Shown here: piece by piece, positions 6,736-10,665 of the stretch
How the letters are laid out: the number at the start of each line of letters is the position of its first letter
Numbering within the stretch: the stretch's first letter is position 1
Assembly (NCBI GenBank): GCA_003219345.1
Contig: QHOP01000311.1
Coordinates: 1 to 10,665 of the forward strand
Length of the DNA stretch: 10,665 bases
Source: Verrucomicrobiota bacterium
GTDB lineage: Bacteria; Verrucomicrobiota; Verrucomicrobiia; Limisphaerales; AV2
Direction: 5' to 3'
The notes under the pieces: generated by a model
What the model was told of the DNA's origin: nothing
The model's input: only the letters and a program-made list of their open reading frames with translations
Database searches by the model: none
Position numbers and translations under genes: made by a program

Positions 6736-9700
6736 TCCATCCTTCTCCCCCGCACTGAGTTGTAGGCGGCCCTCCCGGCCGCGTACAGGCCGTACGCTGC
6801 TCTGGCCGCGTTGACGACGTTGGCTGCCGTCATGGCGTCGGAGATCACCAGCTTGCTGCCATGAATCCGGTCGAGCACTCCCCACGAGCCGGGACGCTTG
6901 CTGTTCAACAGGTCGAAGCCTTCGGCTGTTCCGGTGCCCAGTTGCAAAACGGCGCCGACGCCTTCCATACCGTAGCCGGCGGTCTTCTCAATGAACCCTG
7001 TGATTCCTGCATCCCTTTTGCCTAATTCCACCCATTGACCACCCCGGTTACTGGTTCGTTGTCCTAACTCGTCAGTGGCAGTCCCGGTGGGATCGCGTAG
7101 GTTTATTGGATTGTGCGCGAAGCCGGCGTAGTGGTCCACACCGTCGGTGTAACCCGCCGGGTCGGGCTGCAGGAACATGCCCGTGTGCGGGTCATAGAAG
7201 CGCGCGCGGCAGTAAAGCAGGCCGGAGTCGTAATCGAAGTATTGGCCGTGGAACAGAAACGACGAGTTAACCGAACTGCGGCCCAATTCCGTCGGCGCGG
7301 AGCTGCCCGGAGCCGGCCCCGAATACAACGGATTGGCGGCGGCCAAATCAAGATTGATCACCTCCTGCGGGTTCGTGTTGTTCCATTCGTCCTGAACAGC
7401 CCCCGCACTCACGGTAAGCTGGACCGTGCCGCTCATGGGCTGATCCGCTATGAATCGAAAGACACTACCAAAGAGATGCCCGGGAAGGTTCTCTTCGAAG
7501 CGAACGCGCCCTGATACCGGTTGTCCACCAACGGTAACCTGGAAAAGCAGATTTGGATCCCTCAAAGCGGTCACCAGGTTTGTCGAAGGCACTGGCTCGG
7601 CGAAGGCAGGCAGCACTGGTTCGCTGAATTCGATCAGGAGAGAATTGGTTTCCAGGAAGGCCCGCGCCACCCGCGGCGCTGACTCATCCCGGGCTTGCAA
7701 AGTCGGCTGGCCCCAGGCGTCGTAACCCATCCGTTCGACTACGTTTCCGCTGGAATCCGCGACGGCCAGGACGGACCTGAGCGCATCGGTGAGGAAATAG
7801 AGTCGCGTCGGATTGGTCGAACCGGATGACTGAAAATCTCCCGCAATCAGTTCGTCGCCATCCTCGCCGTAGTAGTAGCGCGCCAGGACCGCTGCGCCAT
7901 CGGCCAGGTCGCGCTCCTCAATGAGTCTGCCGCTGTCGTAAAGGTAGGCGATGTCGGAAGGCACGCAGCGCGTCGGATCGCCTGTAATCTTGCGGCGCAT
8001 CCGCAGGCCGTCCGGACCGAATTCATTGAGCACCACGACGCCATCGTCTCGCTCGATTTTGACGAGCTGGCCCAGATCGTCGTAACTGAGATTGGCTCCG
8101 ACCCATTCGGCCGTTATCGCGCCCGGAAGTCGCACGGCCAGCCGGGTGCGCGTCACGTTGCCGACTTCGTCGCGTGTGCGGGTGAATCCGTCCACTCCGC
8201 TGACGAACGACATCGCATCGGGCGCGCCGAACGTCGAGGCCGAGAGCGGCGTCGGGAGGTTGTCGGGATTCAGCAAGGCGATTTCGTGCAGCACGTCAGT
8301 CGCTGAATAAGTCATCGCCCGGGCGAACCGGCCCGGCGCCCATGCGCCGGGCACACTGGGGGGCTGGCTGAATTCAGGAAACTCGCGAACGGGTTCGGCA
8401 CCAGCCAGAGAGGGCCGCACGCCGAGGTCGGCGCGTTTCAATCGGTATCCGCCATCGTAAGCGAACATATCAGCCCGGCCAGAGCGGTCAACGAACTGGC
8501 GGACCAATTGCGCGCCTTCGCGGTCGTAACTGTAGCGAATATCGGTCAAGACCTTTCCGTCTGACGCCCGCGAATAGCGCCGCAGGATGGGCCTTTGCAA
8601 CCCGTCGTATTCCATCTCGCACAGGATTCGGTTCTCTCCCAGAACTTGTTGGCCCACCAAGCTGTCTCCCGAATAAACGGTGGATTGGACAATCGGTTCG
8701 CCTTGACTGGGCACCAGGGCCAGCAACCGCCCCACCTGGTCGCGGCGATTCGTGATCACCACGCTGCTGTAGGGATAGATGACCCGCGAGCGAAACCCGC
8801 CCGCGTCAGCATCCTGCTGGACGCTGAAGGTGAGATTGTTCGTCGGCGCGGGATCGGTTGTGAACTGGTAACGTTGCCCGATTTCCCGGATGAATCCGAA
8901 CAAGTCGTACGTGAAATCCATCTCTCCCGACGGGTCGGTGACACGGACGAGTCGTTGCATGCCGTCGTACTGATACGTTTCCGCGCGGGCCGGCCCGAAG
9001 CCTGAGATGACGCGATTGGTGAGCTTGTCTTCCAGATCGAAGGCGGACTCGACCGTGATGCCGCGCGGCATGTGAGCCACCGTGGGAACCGCCAGTTGGT
9101 TGAAGTTGGTGAAAGTCGTCGTCGCGTTGTCGGGAAGCTTCACTTGGAGCAGCCGGCTTTGGGCGTCGTAGATATAGGTCGAGGCGTTGGCGGACGGATC
9201 ACGGATGGAATCGAGCTGGTTGTTTGTGGCATAGGAATAATCAATGCGAACACCCGTTGGGGCGGCCGTGGCCAAAAGCTCTCCTGTCAAACGATAGGAA
9301 TTCGTGGTGCGGTTGCCTTGGCGATCAACAAACTGCAACAGGCGACCGTCCAATCCGAGGAGGCGTTGCGACACGTCTCCCAGGTTATTGGTGATGGAGA
9401 TCAACTGGTCCAGCGCGTTGTAGCCGTATTGTGTGATGTAGGTGCGGCCCCCTTCCTGAGTTTCGACTTCGATCTGATTGCCGTTGGCATCATAGGAGAA
9501 CCGGCTGGCGAGCGTGGGTGCGGCGGTGCGTTCGAGGCGGCCCACGTTGTCGTAGAAGTTCGTGACGACGGCGCCGAGCGCGTCGGTTACCACCATCGTT
9601 CGGTTCGTGGAATTATAGTTATAGCGCATGGTGGAGGAACCGTTGTTGCGCAACCGCGTGGTCGTCCGAACGCGGTTTAGCACGTCCACGGAGTTCGTGA

Positions 9701-10665
9701 CCGCAGAAAGCAAATTCGTCCTGCCGTCCAGTACGACCTTGGAGAGAACGTTGCCGTTGCCGTCCAAGCCAAGCTGCACCACGGTGCCCATCGGCGTGAT
9801 GTGCCGGATCAAACGGTCGTGTCCGTCATAGACAAGCGGTTGCGTGGAAGGGCCGATTTTCAGCGTGGTGAGATTGCCGTTGCCGTCGTAGCCGTAGGAT
9901 TCTGCGTAGTCCCCTTCAATCGTGTAGCGCGAGACGCGCTCCAGCGCGTCGTATTCGATCAGGTCGCGCTGGCCCGACGGCCAGTCAATCTCTTTGACCC
10001 GGTTAAACAGGTCGGGAACGTAACGAACGGTCAAGTCGCGCGCGGCGCCGTCCACCTCGACGTTCCTGAGCGTGCGCGCCGTCAGAAAACCGAACTGGTT
10101 GTAGCTTTGCTGCCCGACCAGAACACGGTTGGTGTCAACGATGGTGGTGGTTTCGGTGACCCGACCGCCAACGTCGTATGCGTAGGTTCGCTCGACGCCG
10201 CCGCGCGATTCGCGCACCAACTGGTTCCGCTCGTCGTATATGCGGGTTGTCTGGTTGCCTTTGGGATCGGTGATGATTGAGGGCAGACCACGCAGCCCGG
10301 GATCGCTCACACCGCCGGTCAGGTTGGCGTAGCCGTAAGTCGTGGTGAGCGGACCGATCGAGCGCGTGGCGAGGAATCCGACGCCATTATAGGTTTGACT
10401 TGTCTCAACTCCGTCAATGGCCGTGTGGCGAACGATCTGACCGAACTCATTCACGTCATAAGTTTCCCGGTCGGTGCCGAGTGTGATCGCCGCCGTGGCG
10501 CGGTGGTCGGAGGTCAGTTCGATGGTGGAAATGTTGCCGTTGTAGTCCGTCTTTGTTCCCGCGGACAGGTTGTACCAGTTGTCGAACTGGCCTGTTGCCA
10601 CCAGCACCGGACCGCCGCGCGGTTCAGGCTGTCGAGTGACCTTGATCAGGTTCGCGCGCGCCTTC
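6687..10665 (-). CDS. YD-repeat / RHS repeat-associated core protein, 5' end outside window
   Basis: Large RHS-family protein; 1325 residues are visible (numbered here from the first whole codon at 10664), and the frame is open to the right edge. The GTG at 10607 is only the first start-like codon inside the window, not the real start. Residues 1 to about 940 are a YD-repeat array with motifs such as YDERNQL, YDALERV, YDGNGNLTTL, YDNVGRLE, YDANGNQI, YDAQSRLLQV and YDGMQRLVRV. In known RHS and Tc-toxin C proteins these strands build a hollow beta shell. The RHS-associated core follows: NPTRLYFLTDALRSVLAV, GYDAWGQPTL (residue 980), then after an inserted Ig-like stretch FLFHGQYFDYDSGLLY (residue 1136), RARFYDPHTGMFLQPDP and NPINLRDPTG. 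DPTG (residue 1191) is the usual boundary between core and variable tip, where family members self-cleave. The tail after it is only 131 residues, with an Ala/Gly-rich helical part, and its last ~17 residues look like out-of-frame translation of the next gene. Recognition of the family is secure; a toxin activity is not shown. Confidence 0.93.
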   Translation of the reverse strand, partial: KARANLIKVTRQPEPRGGPVLVATGQFDNWYNLSAGTKTDYNGNISTIELTSDHRATAAITLGTDRETYDVNEFGQIVRHTAIDGVETSQTYNGVGFLATRSIGPLTTTYGYANLTGGVSDPGLRGLPSIITDPKGNQTTRIYDERNQLVRESRGGVERTYAYDVGGRVTETTTIVDTNRVLVGQQSYNQFGFLTARTLRNVEVDGAARDLTVRYVPDLFNRVKEIDWPSGQRDLIEYDALERVSRYTIEGDYAESYGYDGNGNLTTLKIGPSTQPLVYDGHDRLIRHITPMGTVVQLGLDGNGNVLSKVVLDGRTNLLSAVTNSVDVLNRVRTTTRLRNNGSSTMRYNYNSTNRTMVVTDALGAVVTNFYDNVGRLERTAAPTLASRFSYDANGNQIEVETQEGGRTYITQYGYNALDQLISITNNLGDVSQRLLGLDGRLLQFVDRQGNRTTNSYRLTGELLATAAPTGVRIDYSYATNNQLDSIRDPSANASTYIYDAQSRLLQVKLPDNATTTFTNFNQLAVPTVAHMPRGITVESAFDLEDKLTNRVISGFGPARAETYQYDGMQRLVRVTDPSGEMDFTYDLFGFIREIGQRYQFTTDPAPTNNLTFSVQQDADAGGFRSRVIYPYSSVVITNRRDQVGRLLALVPSQGEPIVQSTVYSGDSLVGQQVLGENRILCEMEYDGLQRPILRRYSRASDGKVLTDIRYSYDREGAQLVRQFVDRSGRADMFAYDGGYRLKRADLGVRPSLAGAEPVREFPEFSQPPSVPGAWAPGRFARAMTYSATDVLHEIALLNPDNLPTPLSASTFGAPDAMSFVSGVDGFTRTRDEVGNVTRTRLAVRLPGAITAEWVGANLSYDDLGQLVKIERDDGVVVLNEFGPDGLRMRRKITGDPTRCVPSDIAYLYDSGRLIEERDLADGAAVLARYYYGEDGDELIAGDFQSSGSTNPTRLYFLTDALRSVLAVADSSGNVVERMGYDAWGQPTLQARDESAPRVARAFLETNSLLIEFSEPVLPAFAEPVPSTNLVTALRDPNLLFQVTVGGQPVSGRVRFEENLPGHLFGSVFRFIADQPMSGTVQLTVSAGAVQDEWNNTNPQEVINLDLAAANPLYSGPAPGSSAPTELGRSSVNSSFLFHGQYFDYDSGLLYCRARFYDPHTGMFLQPDPAGYTDGVDHYAGFAHNPINLRDPTGTATDELGQRTSNRGGQWVELGKRDAGITGFIEKTAGYGMEGVGAVLQLGTGTAEGFDLLNSKRPGSWGVLDRIHGSKLVISDAMTAANVVNAARAAYGLYAAGRAAYNSVRGRRMEWATMKLTSCSVPGAK
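6741..6751 (-). promoter_or_regulatory. Shine-Dalgarno site for the 250-residue gene, inside the RHS 3' end
   Basis: On the minus strand GGGGGAGAAGG ends 5 bases before the ATG at 6735. It contains both GGAG (9 bases from ATG) and AGAAGG. This is the strongest ribosome-binding site I can see in the window and fixes the start of the overlapping gene. It also contains a run of five G (6747-6751), the place where a one-base length error would fuse the RHS frame to the downstream frame. Confidence 0.6.
7083..7094 (-). other. DPTG junction, predicted RHS self-cleavage boundary
   Basis: The residues DPTG occur at the end of the RHS core, after RARFYDPHTGMFLQPDP and HNPINLRDPTG. In RHS and TccC families a DPxG motif marks the end of the conserved core and the start of the variable C-terminal segment. 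Cleavage near this point by a core aspartyl protease has been shown in some members. Here it predicts release of a tip starting near position 7082; cleavage in this protein is inferred. Confidence 0.65.
7265..7700 (-). other. SbsA-type Ig-like domain inserted in the RHS core
   Basis: Between the core halves GYDAWGQPTL and FLFHGQYFDYDSG there are about 145 extra residues. In an ordinary RHS core these halves are separated by roughly 10 to 20 residues. The insert contains LLIEFSEPVLPAF, a disordered turn, then FRFIADQPMSGTVQLTVSAG and AVQDEWNNTNPQ. The FSEPV strand and the closing 'V-D-x-x-N' strand match the pattern of bacterial Ig-like Big_5/SbsA domains. The frame is uninterrupted on both sides, so the insert is translated in place. 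It probably projects from the shell as a binding or spacer domain; that role is inference. Confidence 0.7.
7830..10665 (-). repeat. YD-repeat array of the RHS protein
   Basis: Degenerate protein-level repeats of about 20 to 25 residues with the pattern YD-x-x-x-(R/N)-L/I followed by a short strand and turn. Clear copies include YDERNQL, YDVGGRVTE, YDALERVSRY, YDGHDRLIRH, YNALDQLISI, YDGLQRPILR and YDDLGQLVKI. The array is interrupted around 8300-8430 by a Pro-rich stretch (near PEFSQPPSVPG) that breaks the periodicity. I see no close nucleotide-level repeats, so the copies are old and diverged. The array continues past the right edge. Confidence 0.9.

Noticed and set aside
6741..6760. Canonical -1 ribosomal frameshift heptamer at the RHS/250-residue gene junction
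   Set aside because: The RHS frame reads CGG GGG AGA AGG here, which does not fit X-XXY-YYZ. Only a plain G5 run is present, so a programmed shift is not claimed as a feature.
6736..6885. Upstream extension of the 250-residue gene to an ATG at 6885
   Set aside because: The extra 50 residues are Arg/Gln-rich and are the shadow of the RHS tail (AARAAYGLYAAGRAAYNS) in another frame. The ATG at 6735 has the good ribosome-binding site.
9072..9680. 202-codon plus-strand open frame rich in Val and Gly
   Set aside because: Antisense to YD repeats; its regular look mirrors the repeat periodicity of the RHS gene.

Overview
This window holds three genes on the minus strand, read from the right edge to the left edge. 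They are packed end to end with no intergenic gaps. The plus-strand open frames are antisense shadows of these GC-rich genes. The first gene enters from beyond position 10665 and the last leaves beyond position 1, so the operon's promoter, the RHS N-terminus and the last gene's C-terminus are all outside the window. I see no tRNA, rRNA, CRISPR array, transposase or convincing terminator.

Layout in transcription order: (1) about 10664 to 6687, a YD-repeat/RHS protein (1325 residues visible) with a long YD array, an RHS-associated core, a DPTG junction and a short tail. (2) 6735 to 5983, an unrecognised, cysteine-free 250-residue protein whose start lies inside the 3' end of the RHS gene, 49 bases overlapping, in the -1 frame, with a strong ribosome-binding site. 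(3) 5983 to beyond 1, a giant predicted secreted protein (1994 residues visible) that starts at a TAATG stop-start overlap with gene 2. It carries a hydrophobic export segment, a CARDB-like domain, an SbsA-type Ig-like domain and at least eleven carboxypeptidase-regulatory-like beta modules, the last cut by the window edge.

The overlaps suggest one translationally coupled operon. The RHS protein would form a shell around its C-terminal segment, and the giant protein would be an extended surface or secreted partner. Gene 2 is either a separate small partner or the RHS C-terminal tip split off by a -1 frame change. The RHS tail after DPTG is short and ends in what looks like out-of-frame translation, while gene 2 begins exactly there.

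The organism is a GC-rich bacterium (about 60% GC). Giant CARDB/carboxypeptidase-regulatory proteins beside RHS genes are, from memory, common in Verrucomicrobiota (Pedosphaera-like), Planctomycetota and Myxococcota. Verrucomicrobiota is my first guess, at low to moderate confidence.
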